Assembly: GCA_015039315.1 (NCBI GenBank)
Contig: WIDE01000121.1
Coordinates: 32,067-96,066 of the forward strand
Reading direction: 5' to 3'
Source of the DNA: Clavulina sp. PMI_390
Taxonomy: Eukaryota; Basidiomycota; Agaricomycetes; Cantharellales; Hydnaceae
Length of the DNA stretch: 64,000 nucleotides
Under the pieces are notes generated by a model. It made no database searches and was not told the origin of the DNA. It worked only from the letters and a program-made list of their open reading frames with translations. Shown here piece by piece: positions 24,001 through 34,714 of the stretch. The position numbers were made by a program, and so were the translations under genes. Each line of letters begins with the position of its first letter. The first letter of the stretch is position 1.

Positions 24001-26464
24001 CAGAAAAGACAGTCTCGATCGCTGGCTTGAGTTCTGAGGTGAAGATGCCTCCAGGTACTAAAGGACCGACACAACAGTCAGTAAACGAACAAAGAGCTAC
24101 AATAGTGTGAATACGCACTTGAGCGGAGGAAGAGTTTGAAAAGAGAAGCAACAGCGTGGGGATCAAGGTCGGCTGCGTTGACACTCTGAAGGTCGTAGTC
24201 GGCACCTGAAGATATGGAGTGAGTCAGAATGATCATATTTTATGGGAGTGGAGTGATTCACCTGCATCGAAATCAACAGCCAGCTTCGTGACAACACTTG
24301 TCTTCCCCGATCGTCTAGAGAGTCGGGCGCGGATGAGTACGCCGTCAGACATGAAATTGACATGACAAACCTAAAAATTCCTTCTTCCTTCACCGCCCAC
24401 ACCTCGAGATGCTGGACACATCGCACCACGAGTGCCGGACACTTCTCTCCTCTCCTCTGCCCTGTGCGCTCATCAATCCAAGGCCGCTTTTCCATCAATT
24501 CCTTGTCGATAGCCGTATCCCGAGCCGCATCGGCTACTAGTCTCCCCATCACAAGTTTATCAACGTACAGTCGACCGTGCGGGCGTCTGATACACCCGGG
24601 GATTTTGATCTTGGCCAGGTCTGACGCCTGATGTATCCCGGCACCGATGTTGATTTCCGAGCTGGACGATGATGGCCCGCGGGTATCAGCTGTGCCGCCC
24701 ATTCCGAACATGTTAAGAGTGGATTGGGCTCGAGAGTGAGTTGGACCTGTGGAGCCCGTCGTCGGCTCTCCCCGCCCACCGAGGCCCCAGCCTTGGGATG
24801 CGCTCTGGGTATGGGAGTGCCCGCCACCAAGAATCCTTTCAAGGCCCTTCCGCCCAAACATGAAACCGCTTACTGCGGCAGATTTAGCTGTATCCTTAGC
24901 AGCCTTCGCGGAACGAGGGAACTTGTCACCACTCCCGGCGCCGAGGGAGCCTGTGCTTGCACTCAAATTAGCGTTACGCTGCGGAGGGGCCAAAGAGCCG
25001 GAGGATGAAGAAGCAGATGCGCCTGGATGACGAGGTGGTGCGGAAAGTTGGGTGTTCAGTGAAGAGGACTGTTGTTGCCGAGGGTGCTGCGGCGGAGCTA
25101 GCGAGCCAGTCATCGCGACACGAGATGCGTGGTCTATATAAAATCGATTCAGAACATAGGGAGGGCGGTGTAAAAACAGCAAAATAACGGATCAACGTAC
25201 CTGTGGAAGATTCAGCACCAGACACTGATCCTTGTCCTGACCCCTGGCTGCGGCCAGAAGCGATCGAGTCCGAAGACTTTACCCCAGCCGCATGTGCCAC
25301 CAGAAGCCCTGCTTGCCCTTGTTGTGATTGCGAAGGCGCCAGCGGGCTTGACACCAGTCTGTCAGCACCCTTCAGCTGCGCCGCGGTGAAAGGAGGGATG
25401 ATATCGCTCAGGCTGGTGCTTCTCCTCTTCCGTAAATCGAATGTCCCCAGGCGCTTCTTGACAGGGCTAATGGGGCTCGTAGGTTCAACAGATGAACGAG
25501 ACGGGGGAGCGAGCACAACAGGCGTCGTGGTTGACCTTGATGCGTTGGACTTGACTGGGGGATTAGGAGCAGGCTTAGGTACAGACGAAGTGATTGTATT
25601 GGGAGGCTTGGGTGGGAAGTGAAAATCAGAGGATGGAATGTAGTCCCGCGATGGAGCGGAATCGGATGGCATGGGAAGGGACTGAGGATCTGATGGCACG
25701 TTGTCGTTCGTGGTGCGGCTGAGAGGGGTAACAAATGCTGCCTTGGAGGGGCTCGGGGTGTCTGCAGGAGTTCGGGTTCCACTTGAGCCACCTGATCCTG
25801 TGGTACTGAATGACTGCCTCGATCCATTCGCGTGATGCACAACACGTAGGTTTGAGGGCTTGGGAGGAGGGATAGGAGGAGCTTTTGAGGGCTTCACCTG
25901 TTTTGGAGGTTTTGGAGACACCGTATCCGACGAGTTCGTCCGTTGTTTGCTGGATGGAGATGAAGGAGCGGAAGAGTTGAAAATGGATGTAAGATTCCTT
26001 AATGGTCCCTTCGAGATAGACGCATGCTGTGGAGAAGGATTATGACTGGATATGGAGCCTGATGCATGGCTATGGGAAGATGTGGACAAGGAAATGGCTG
26101 AAGAACTGATTGAGAAGCTAGTCTCTTCGCTCCTTGGAGACTGGACCAGTGAGCCATCTTCGGTTACAGTCAAGGGTGAAGGCGTGCGCCTGGCAGACGT
26201 AGCAGAACCCGACACAGAGCTTGAAGACGAGTTGGTTTGATCATCGATGAAAAATGGGGTGGGCATCACTTGCTGGAGTGACAACGAGTTTCGGCGCCGG
26301 AAGAGCCCTGCCACGCGCCCGCTCGCTCCACCAGTATTACTCCCATTACCACCGGATCGCTGCGGAGGAGGTGGGTTAACTGGGGCATAATTAGGTCCAG
26401 TGCCGATGTACTGCTGCTGCGTAGCGTCGTCGACTCTAGCGATGCTGAGCGAAGTCTTCGGCAT
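21083..26464 (-). CDS. Large RhoGAP-domain protein
   Basis: Stimulates GTP hydrolysis by Rho-family GTPases. Five exons (26464-25201, 25133-24371, 24314-24262, 24205-24119, 24057-21083) join in frame to 1713 residues; the introns are 56-67 nt. The N-terminal 550 residues are Ser/Pro-rich. The RhoGAP domain occupies about 640-830: ALVVRCVQHLEVW, GIFRRSG with the arginine finger (first Arg of FRR, codon split by an intron), ADYDL, LDPHAVASLFKLFLR, PLGNLLTVFPATLG. The remaining 880 residues are low-complexity Ser/Thr-rich. The gene lies directly upstream of cdc24 in the same orientation. I cannot assign it to a specific yeast orthologue. Confidence 0.88.
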
Positions 26465-28644
26465 GTTTGCAGAATTGATGGCGAAGGCCGCGGACCTGAT
26501 TCGGTGTCTTGTTTTCGAGTGGGTGATTCTAGAAAGAGAGGAACTGTGTCCAAAAGTCTAAAAGAATATGTTTCCGTAGGTCCAAAGGGGGTCAAGTCGT
26601 CCAAGCACAGCTGGCTACGGCGAGAATGATTAGCCAATAACGTAGCAAAGTCGAGAGAAAACGTGGACAAACAACTGTGGTATCTGAGCAGCGCGCTAAT
26701 AGTTGAGGTAGAAATATCGATAAAGCAAGTAGATTAGGAGAACGTCAGCTCGCGCTTTGTGGTCGCATCGAGGAGGAAGGGCTGGACAGGAGAGGGGAGA
26801 GTAGTGGTCACAAGTGTGACACAGCTGATGACATATATATTTGACATCCTCTGTTCCGGTGCCTCGAGTGGTATTGATTGGACCATTTCTCGGGGTTTTC
26901 ACCAGCTCATAACTTTGCCATAGCGTCAGAATACACCTGGATGCAGTCAAGGTGACCACGAGATATGTTTGAATCAATACGGGTAAAGGACCATCATTGA
27001 ATTCATATTTGGACGCCGTCGTAATCATAGATATGGTAGCAAGCAACGAGGGTCGTAGCTTGATGCCTATACCTCGGATGAAGATGAAGATCTTGAGGAT
27101 ATGATAGGCGAGCATATGTGGGACGCCAATCCGCACGCGTCCTGGGTGGTAAATTCGGCGCCGCTTAGAGCCCGTTAATTCGCGTTCAGCATAGAAAGTG
27201 ACGATCAAATGAGCAAGCGTATACGGGACGAATATTCTGGCCAGAGCTGTCTGGAGATACAGTCCCGGAGACGTGGTATAATTTACTTAGATTGCAACAG
27301 GCAACAGGCTTCCTCAAGCAACCCACTTCACATCGATTGTATTCCTTCCCTGTGCTGGAGAGAAATGTGATACCGAACTGATACTGCGAAGAAGCCAGGT
27401 GAGGACAAGGATTGATATGGGCCCTTATCTAGTGCGACGGAAAGGATAGCGCCAATGACCGTTGACGGAACTGGGATCTATTTGGAACCACGTGAGGACA
27501 GATTATAATACTGGGAGCCGACTACAGCGACCGTGAGCACACTTTTCCGTTAAGGCACGCTCCTTATATTATTTCGCGGCACCTGCCAAGACTCCTGGTC
27601 AAAGCCAAGTCGGCTTTGCGATATGTGTGAGCGGGGGAAGGGAATTGACCACGACGGAGCCAGAAGCCAAACACCCCATGTTCCAAGCACCCAGAGAACG
27701 AAACCCAAAAAATCGGGGCCTGAAGCTGCAGGAATATCGTATCGCCACAAAGGAGGGGCCACAACAACTTGGTGGGGTCGGAATACCTTGGTTGTCCCGA
27801 GATGGCAGGTCCAGACCCGTGACAAGACCGAGTCAAATCTCTTGGCAAATCTCAGGGCTGAGAATTTGCAGAAATTGTAGACGTAAGAGAGATCAGAACG
27901 TGTTTTATATGAGAAGGGGGCAACCAGTGTTGCGATAGCGACAGCATCGGCGTGATGAAGAGCCCGGAAAGCAGTCGTGAGGCTTTCCCTACTGAACCCG
28001 GACTTTAAGTACGGTGATAAACACCCCATATGGGGTTATTAACCTCGGAAAAGCTTAACGGATGACCAAGTTGGCCCTCAACGACGTACCAATGCGGTTC
28101 AGGGAGCTAAGTTTAACCACAGCAGTCGATTCGCCACTAGCTCAGTTTAAGCCGCTCAAATCAGTGGAATGGATATTCTTGCACGAAATATTCTCAAGCC
28201 AAAGGGCGATCTTGCGTCTGCTATAGGATAGAGAGAAAAAAGCGACGATCGAGATGTCTTTGAATGGTCCACTGGATAGGGGGAGCTAGTAACGGGTTTG
28301 AGCTCGAAACCAATTGTCCTGTCTTGGTTATAGGACATATTCGAAGTCTTGGGATGAGCCATCGAAGCAGAAGACATTTACAAGTGGTGGGCAGAGCGAC
28401 GACGATCGCCGTGGGAATCTGGGAATGTTTGGTTTGGGGCCTAGTCTGAGGCGTTGAGTGCCTCGAGGTCTGTGCATTGCTCCGACTCTCTGCTCATATA
28501 GCTCCTCTGGAGGCGCTCTGCTGGCACCAGCGCTATATCTTATCAGAGTATTTCTTCATCTCAACAACAATCGATGTGAGTCTCACACACCATGAGGGTA
28601 ACCCAAACGCCTTCTGACGGTTAGATTATTCAACAGATCTTGAC
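26465..28644. other. Intergenic region with one uncertain gene fragment
   Basis: Holds the promoter of the RhoGAP gene and of the BTB gene at 28645. Only the fragment at 26696-27260 showed protein-like sequence; open frames at 27550-28029 look random. Confidence 0.4.
26696..27260 (-). pseudogene. Possible remnant of a membrane-protein gene
   Basis: After a possible CCAG acceptor near 27255 one frame reads TALARIFVPYTLAHLIVTFY, then a charged stretch and two more hydrophobic segments (MLAYHILKIFIFIRGIGIKL and VLIQTYLVVTLTASRCILTL). That is coherent membrane-protein-like sequence, but no start exon, no further exons and no known family motif were found. It may be a decayed gene fragment or chance. 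Confidence 0.25.
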
Positions 28645-29538
28645 ATGGCCTCTGCTGATGAGTCAGGAGGTCAGAAGCCAGCCGACTCGCCACGTCAGTT
28701 TCATTCTTTCCCTGATGGGGACATCGTCTTGCGCTCGGTTGACGAGGTTGAGTTTCGCGTCGATTCGGTGATTCTGCGTCGCAGTTCCGCGTTTTTTGCC
28801 GACCTTCTCTCTCTGCCAGCCCCGCCAACTCCTGATGAGATCGTCTCGTCGCCGATTGATCATCAAGATCCGGAAGCTCTCAAGCTTACCGAGAACAGCG
28901 TCGTTCTAGACTTGCTCTTCCGCCTCATTTATTATCTCGACCCGGAGATGCCAGAAATTCCTGACAGCGAAGCCGACAAGGTTAGCTTCCTGGTAGCGGT
29001 ACATAAGCTCCAAATCACACACCTCGCGGTCAAAGAAACGGTCGCGCGCATCTATTCCACGTTCTCCGCACTCCGCGCATGGGCCTTGGCAGTCAAGTTC
29101 CATGACATCATCGAGCGCAAAGCCGCGTTCAAACGCCTACTTGTTGATTCGGTTAATGTGCTCGCCGAGGTCGAGCAAGTAGAAGAGCTCGATGAGATCA
29201 GTGCACGCGCTGTATTGCGGCTGCATCGTCTCCAACAGAAGGCTCTCACAGAGGCTGCTGTGTTGTTGAAGAGATATCCCGTAGCGTGCGCAAAGCATGA
29301 CACGGCCAAATTCTGGGAGAGCCTTCGGGCGATTTGGCGGGACCGGCCGTTTGCGAACGACGCATATGCGGAGTCTCGATGCTCTGATATTGTTATGGGG
29401 CTGAACTGCGACGAATGCTCCACTCAATTCCGAACGCGCGGTCAGAGCGGAATCCGATACATGACAAGAGAAACTGTCGAGTCACTTCTCAGGGCCACGA
29501 TTGAGGAAGAAAGCGAAGGAGCGGCTGGAGCGCGGTAG
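28645..29538 (+). CDS. BTB/POZ-domain protein
   Basis: Intact single-exon gene of 297 residues. BTB signature FPDGDIVLRSVDEVEFRV and LRRSSAFFADL. A middle section has LLFRLIYYLDPEMPEIPDS and LRAWALAVKF. The C-terminal module has VACAKH and NCDEC. It is the close paralogue of 33119-33997: both share the EIPDSEADK motif and the same length. Together with that gene it brackets an MFS transporter. Family role: possible cullin-3 adaptor. Confidence 0.88.
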   Translation: MASADESGGQKPADSPRQFHSFPDGDIVLRSVDEVEFRVDSVILRRSSAFFADLLSLPAPPTPDEIVSSPIDHQDPEALKLTENSVVLDLLFRLIYYLDPEMPEIPDSEADKVSFLVAVHKLQITHLAVKETVARIYSTFSALRAWALAVKFHDIIERKAAFKRLLVDSVNVLAEVEQVEELDEISARAVLRLHRLQQKALTEAAVLLKRYPVACAKHDTAKFWESLRAIWRDRPFANDAYAESRCSDIVMGLNCDECSTQFRTRGQSGIRYMTRETVESLLRATIEEESEGAAGAR

Positions 29539-30008
29539 GATCATCGCGAAATAAGGTGAACTGAGCCCGCGTCTGGTTTGGCCCAATGTCAAGTCTTACT
29601 CCTCCTATCCAAATTCACTCGGGACGCGTTTTTGTAATCGACAGAGGCGGATTGGTTGCAGGTCCCAAAGATGCGGTCTCTAAAGTAGGAGAAGATTCAC
29701 TTTGTCACAAATATCTCTGATGATGTTCGAAATCGAGATCCCAGCCCGACGCGTGTCGAGGAAGTTAAATGCGTGCTCTACTGCCTCATTCCTGCCTTGC
29801 CCCATGTGTTGGAGACGCTGTACCATCTCAATGACATTTGCACCTTAAACCTTTTCCATATTTCGTGGATTACTCGAGAGGTGAAGAGGCTGACAGATGA
29901 CAAGCGGGCTCTAATTGAGGTATATTAATACATGCGTGCTTGGAGGTTACCATGCTTAGTGCTCAACGCCTATTTGTTGAGATTGATCCATTCAGCTTTA
30001 GCGTATGG
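29539..30008. other. Convergent intergenic region
   Basis: Lies between the stops of the BTB gene (plus) and MFS gene (minus); no gene seen. Confidence 0.4.
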
Positions 30009-32246
30009 CTATTGTGAGCGATCGGAAGGTGGTTCAGAGGGCTGGCTGGGGGCGGGGGTAGCATTAGCTTCCCTTGCGACCCTGGCATCCTCCCGCCAGT
30101 CATGCGTAGGCTCTTTCAGCATGAGAGATTGTATGGCAGCAACCGAGGCTATTATGTGGTGAATTTCATGGTCATTTCCATGAGCACCACCTCTTCGATT
30201 TATCACGAGGAATGACATACTGATGATCGCAAATATGACCCATTGGAGGTAGCCGTTCAGCAGCTGGCGCTCTGCACAATAGGCAAAGAGGGATGTAGAG
30301 ATGGCAGGAGCGAACCCCTCAGGTACGATAAGGGACATTTGGGTTATTGCTGCAGAGAGAGGTGATGTGAGGAACGTCCTTGGTCCTTAGGGTCTAGAAA
30401 TGCGCATACCATTCACAGTGGCAAGGGCTTCAGCTGAAGGAGTTGCATTGTTACTCATGATGCTGATAGCCCTATCAGCGATCGATCGAAGGTTTATCAG
30501 CATTTCAAATCATCAGATGGCTGGGCGGTGTTGAAACAGAGACTCACGGCCACGAAAGCCCCGCAAGACTCCATATAACAAAGAATCCACACATCCAGGC
30601 CCAGAAGACAACGCCGTTCACATCCATCCCCCCTCGTGCCATCATGTTGAGTATGGGGTAGCACACACAGCTAATCGGCCACACAAACATGGCGAGCTTG
30701 TACAATCTGACGACAGATCCTGCGCCGATCCATGGATGAGCCAGCGTTGGACCGTATAGAAACATGATCCCAATCTGCACGAAGGCACGGATGGCCAAAG
30801 AAGCGCCAATTTGAGCTTCAGAGAACCCGAGGCCACCTGCAATAGCAACGAAAGGGGCAAAGTTAATTTGGTTTTTTGTCCGACAGAAATGCCACGAACC
30901 TGACTCGATGGATGTGAATGCAAATAGGGAGTAGACCGAAAACAAGAGCTCGCTTGATAGACAGTTCAGAAAATTGGATACTAGGAGAGCAATGATATCT
31001 CTTGTCATGATTAATCTCCATGAAGTTTTCGTACTCGACACATTTTGGGGAGGTGTGGGCTGAATTTCGGGAACGACGTTTCCAGTTTCATCAGCGTGAA
31101 CTGTGACTTCCACGCGCTGCTTCTTGGGACGGTAAAGTGTCTATCCAAACCGTTTCAGCGCTGAATTAGCGATAGACTCCTTTGATGAGTGAGGGGAGGC
31201 AGTGTTACCTCAGGAAGAAAGAGCATTCCACCAAGCACTGAGACGAATGCGAATCCTGCACCCACAAAGCAGGGCAGACCGAACGGGTATGTGAGCCAAA
31301 AACTCGTGTCAAACATTTCGGGCCAGTGACGTTCTGGATGCGCTAGGAAACCTCCCATGGGGAGCCCAACGATCTGGCCAATCCGGTAGGAAACCATCAT
31401 CGCAACGAATGCCTGGTCTTGCGTCGACCTATACAAAGAGGTTGGCACCCAGAAACGATAGAGATACAAAAGATGAACAGCTCACTTATCAGTAAGTTCG
31501 CCAAGCATCACTTTCACCGCTCTGCAATGGGTCTCATGAGATTCAGTTTCTGCTACTCTGGCATGGCGAACTTACGCCCATACTCCACCCATCCCACCGC
31601 CGATACACCTCGAGAGAATCAACGAAAGGTACGATTGACTCATCCCAAAGAACAACAGTGAAATACCAAGCCCAGTCATCCCAATGAGGATGATTGGTTT
31701 GCGGCCATATCGATCAGTAGCAAAACTTAGCGGGAGGACTAGAAGGAAATTGATTGAGATAAAGGTGTGAGTTGATCGAGAGACCCAGAAGAACGTACTG
31801 GTTATGAAACTGGTGATGCTGAAGATAGATTCCTGTGAACAAGTGGTGAGAACCATTTGGCTGTTACGGTCACTAATGAAATTGCGTACAATCAGGCCCG
31901 AATAAAACCCAACTTGCTCGGGGCCATCGACGACATGGAGCTCGACAAGCATCTGATCTGTGGATGATACATTCTGCGTCAATATCTTAATCTTCTGCTT
32001 GGCGAAGATTGACCAAAGGTTCGTACTTATGAATGGAAAGACAAGCTCGTACGCAAGGGGCTGAACGGCATTGAGTAGAAGCAGAACAATGATGGGACGC
32101 CAATTGTTAGGTGATGAGCTCTGACTAGCTAGGTTTTTTGTCGGCATCGACGTTGATCCAGGTGTAGCTTGCGACTCAACAACACCATGGTCAATGAGTG
32201 GTGTACGCTCAGTATCCTGGGCAGCGACAGACTCTTCAAGGGACAT
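30009..32246 (-). CDS. MFS transporter, ZIFL/multidrug-like
   Basis: Polytopic membrane transporter of the major facilitator superfamily; substrate not predictable. Start MSLEESVAAQDTERTPLIDHG is followed by a cytoplasmic tail and TM1 (RPIIVLLLLNAVQPLAYEL). The family motif A reads FATDRYGRKP. SRCIGGGMGGVWA, KVMLGELTDKSTQ and GLPMGGFLAHPE are typical of the fungal ZIFL-like MFS group. TM helices continue past a central charged loop (VEVTVHADETGN) to SLIVPEGFAPAISTSLFAYC, and the protein ends with a cytoplasmic tail. Several introns interrupt it (for example around 31480-31580, 31130-31215 and 30345-30410). Exon edges were placed from protein continuity and not all are fixed. Confidence 0.85.
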
Positions 32247-33118
32247 GGTAGGCCTTGGTGGGTGACAATGGAAGGAAGTTTGACTCACTCAGAATCGGCC
32301 GACCGCTTCGCGTCATTCCCGTCTCGGCCTAGTCGCATTTCTATTCCATAAGATTCTGTGGCGATACGGTAACGGTGATTAGTTATCACTGCATGTTCCC
32401 AGGCGCGGGGACCAGGTCGCTCAAATGACCCCAAGTCGGTGCTCATTAGCCCTGGTCCAATAAAATAGCTTCGCTTACTTGTGTCGGCGTCGATCTCAGC
32501 TTGGCAGCAGCAACGTATGGTAGTAGCCCACAACACTGCAAACCCAGGCAAACCCAGGCAAACCTATGGCCATGAACACTGATTTATAACCAGCCAAGCA
32601 AAGTATCATCGCACCCGAGACTCTTCAAATGAGTGAGGGCAGCGAGTGCAAGCCGACGACTGGCACTCAAGCCCCAGCAGGCTCATGAGCAAGGCTACCC
32701 ACGATGGAACCCGAGGGACGGCTTTCTGGTCTCATGCTGGCAGACGTAATATCGTAATATATTCGCTTGCTGGAAAAGCAGAGATGCTGAGAACAGAGCC
32801 TCGAGGATGCGGAGTCGTCAGGAACAAATTGCCGTGGGAAAACCACTGTTTGGCTCCAGAGTTGGGAGTTGCAGTGCAGCCTCGTTGGGGGTTGACTTTG
32901 GATGAAAGCTGTACTTCTAGCGTCTCTACCCATAACTTTCTATAAGAAGGGGCCTCTCATCTTCGAACTCTAAATCCTACAATAAGAACTCGCCGAAATA
33001 ACAATAACCCATGTGCGTCATGAGTATTGCGCGAGGCTGCAACAACTCGAAGCTCGAGCCTAATTGCAGCATGATATTCTATCGCTGAATAGCAATCAAC
33101 CATCTTATCACTCTTGAA
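32247..33118. other. Divergent promoter region between MFS and BTB genes
   Basis: Contains a short tandem repeat at 32541-32564. No coding sequence was recognised. Confidence 0.45.
32541..32564. repeat. Short tandem repeat, unit AACCCAGGCA
   Basis: Two perfect 10-bp units plus four bases, about 300 bp upstream of the MFS start. Confidence 0.8.
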
Positions 33119-33997
33119 ATGAGCTCTTCAAGTGATGACTCGGCTAACCAGAAACCAGCGGAACCCAAGTTCCTCTCGTTCCCGGATGGGGACATTGTAC
33201 TCCGCTCGAGCGATGGTGTCGAGTTCCGCGTCGACTCAATAATCCTCCGTCGCAGCTCGACCTTCTTCGTCGACATGCTCTCTGTACCAGGCTCTTCTGG
33301 CATTTCGTCCACAACGACATTAGAGCCCGAGACACTCGAGCTCACCGAGAACAGCATCGTTCTCGACCTGCTATTGCGCCTCCTCTACTCTCTCGACCCA
33401 GAGCTACCCCCCATACCAGACAGCGAAGCCGACAAAATCAGCTTTCTCATCGCAGTCGACAAGTTCCAAATTTCGCATCGCGTCGTAAACGACACAGCAG
33501 CGTGCATCTACGCCTCGTTCCCCGCTCTCCGCGCCTGGGCACTCGCAATCAAATTCCACAGCACAGCACAGCGGAAAGCCGCGTGCGAGCGCGTGCTTGT
33601 CGACTGCGTAGACGTCCTTGGACAAGTCGAGCAAGTCAAAGAGCTCGACGAGATCAGTGCGCGCGCTGTCTCGCGGCTGCATCGCATTCAACAAAAAGCA
33701 ATCAAGGAGGCTGCGGCGGTCATGGACGAGTTCCCCGTTGCATGTTCCAAGCATTCCTCGGGGAGGTGGTGGGATGGTCCTCGAGCAACGTGGAAGGACC
33801 ATCCGTTCGCGAGCGAGGCGTATGCTGATTCGCGATGCTTTGATATTGTGCGAGGGGCGGACTGCGGGGAGTGTCGTATTCGATTCAATGCCTTGGCGCC
33901 GAGGGTGAATCGACAGCTCAAGAGGGAAAAGGTGCAATCATTGTTAGAGGCGGCCATCGAGGAGGAAAGTGAAGCAGTAGATGCCAGTTCGAAATGA
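33119..33997 (+). CDS. BTB/POZ-domain protein
   Basis: Intact single-exon gene of 292 residues, paralogue of 28645-29538. BTB: FPDGDIVLRSSDGVEFRV, LRRSSTFFVDM. Middle: LLLRLLYSLDPELPPIPDS and LRAWALAIKF. C-terminal VACSKH and DCGEC with the same spacing as the paralogue. GC-rich third codon positions suggest active selection. Family role only. Confidence 0.88.
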   Translation: MSSSSDDSANQKPAEPKFLSFPDGDIVLRSSDGVEFRVDSIILRRSSTFFVDMLSVPGSSGISSTTTLEPETLELTENSIVLDLLLRLLYSLDPELPPIPDSEADKISFLIAVDKFQISHRVVNDTAACIYASFPALRAWALAIKFHSTAQRKAACERVLVDCVDVLGQVEQVKELDEISARAVSRLHRIQQKAIKEAAAVMDEFPVACSKHSSGRWWDGPRATWKDHPFASEAYADSRCFDIVRGADCGECRIRFNALAPRVNRQLKREKVQSLLEAAIEEESEAVDASSK

Positions 33998-34203
33998 AGA
34001 GCAAATACGACCTATCCGAGTCCATTCGAATGGCGGCAGTGAAAGCTCTATCGCCGACAGCTTCATGCTTCTTGGTGGTGTATCCAGGCACCTCTATATA
34101 TATTTCCAAAGCACTTTATGATTTTGTTTTCAGGGCATCAGCAAGGCACCCATATGTAAAGCACTTGTCATTTACTTGATGTCAGAATGTATAGACAATT
34201 CAC

Positions 34204-34335
34204 ACAATATGTCAGAGACAAGCACGCGATAATGAGGATGGAGAAGAGTGTAGATTTATTGTGCGACGATGAACGATCTGCGGATGTACAATAACGTGTC
34301 ATGCAAAGATGAGAAAGGAGAAAAGATTAAGAGGA

Positions 34336-34383
<48 letters not shown>

Positions 34384-34457
34384 CAACCATCATCATCTGC
34401 GCCCACTACTTGGGGCGAAAGGTCATCACGGTGGGGATAAGAGACAGGGAATGACAG
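34204..34457 (+). repeat. Dispersed duplicate block, copy 1
   Basis: About 210 bp (without the microsatellite) nearly identical and in the same orientation to 41052-41265. A stretch of some 130 bp differs at only about six positions. It lies about 260 bp downstream of the stop of the minus-strand kinase-NACHT gene. Confidence 0.85.
34336..34383. repeat. Compound microsatellite (AT)n(GA)n
   Basis: About 25 bp of AT followed by about 23 bp of GA. The corresponding site of the second repeat copy has only a short ATATAGATAGAG. Confidence 0.95.
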
Positions 34458-34714
34458 CTAGTATGACCATGCCATGGATCGATCGTCTGATCAGCAACGG
34501 CTCATCACACTGTCATCATCTTGTTGTAGATCCTCTCTATCCTAAGGTAAGAGTGCACAGGTGAACAAAATTCCTAAAAACACGCTACAAGGCTTAGCCA
34601 TCGGGTGGTGACATGGAGTTGCGCGCGCATCAATGGTAGTGGCGGAAACAAGGCAGGGGGCAGCAGTAAACCCGGCCCCATAAGTGATTTAGTTGACGGT
34701 CACATTCAGTGATA

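Larger units (their letters stand above)
33998..34714. other. Convergent intergenic with a duplicated block and microsatellite
   Basis: Carries one copy of a dispersed repeat (34204-34457), described separately; otherwise nothing. Confidence 0.6.

Noticed and set aside
27550..28029. 159-residue minus-strand open frame
   Set aside because: No family motif, overlapping frames are equally long, and no splice or promoter context.
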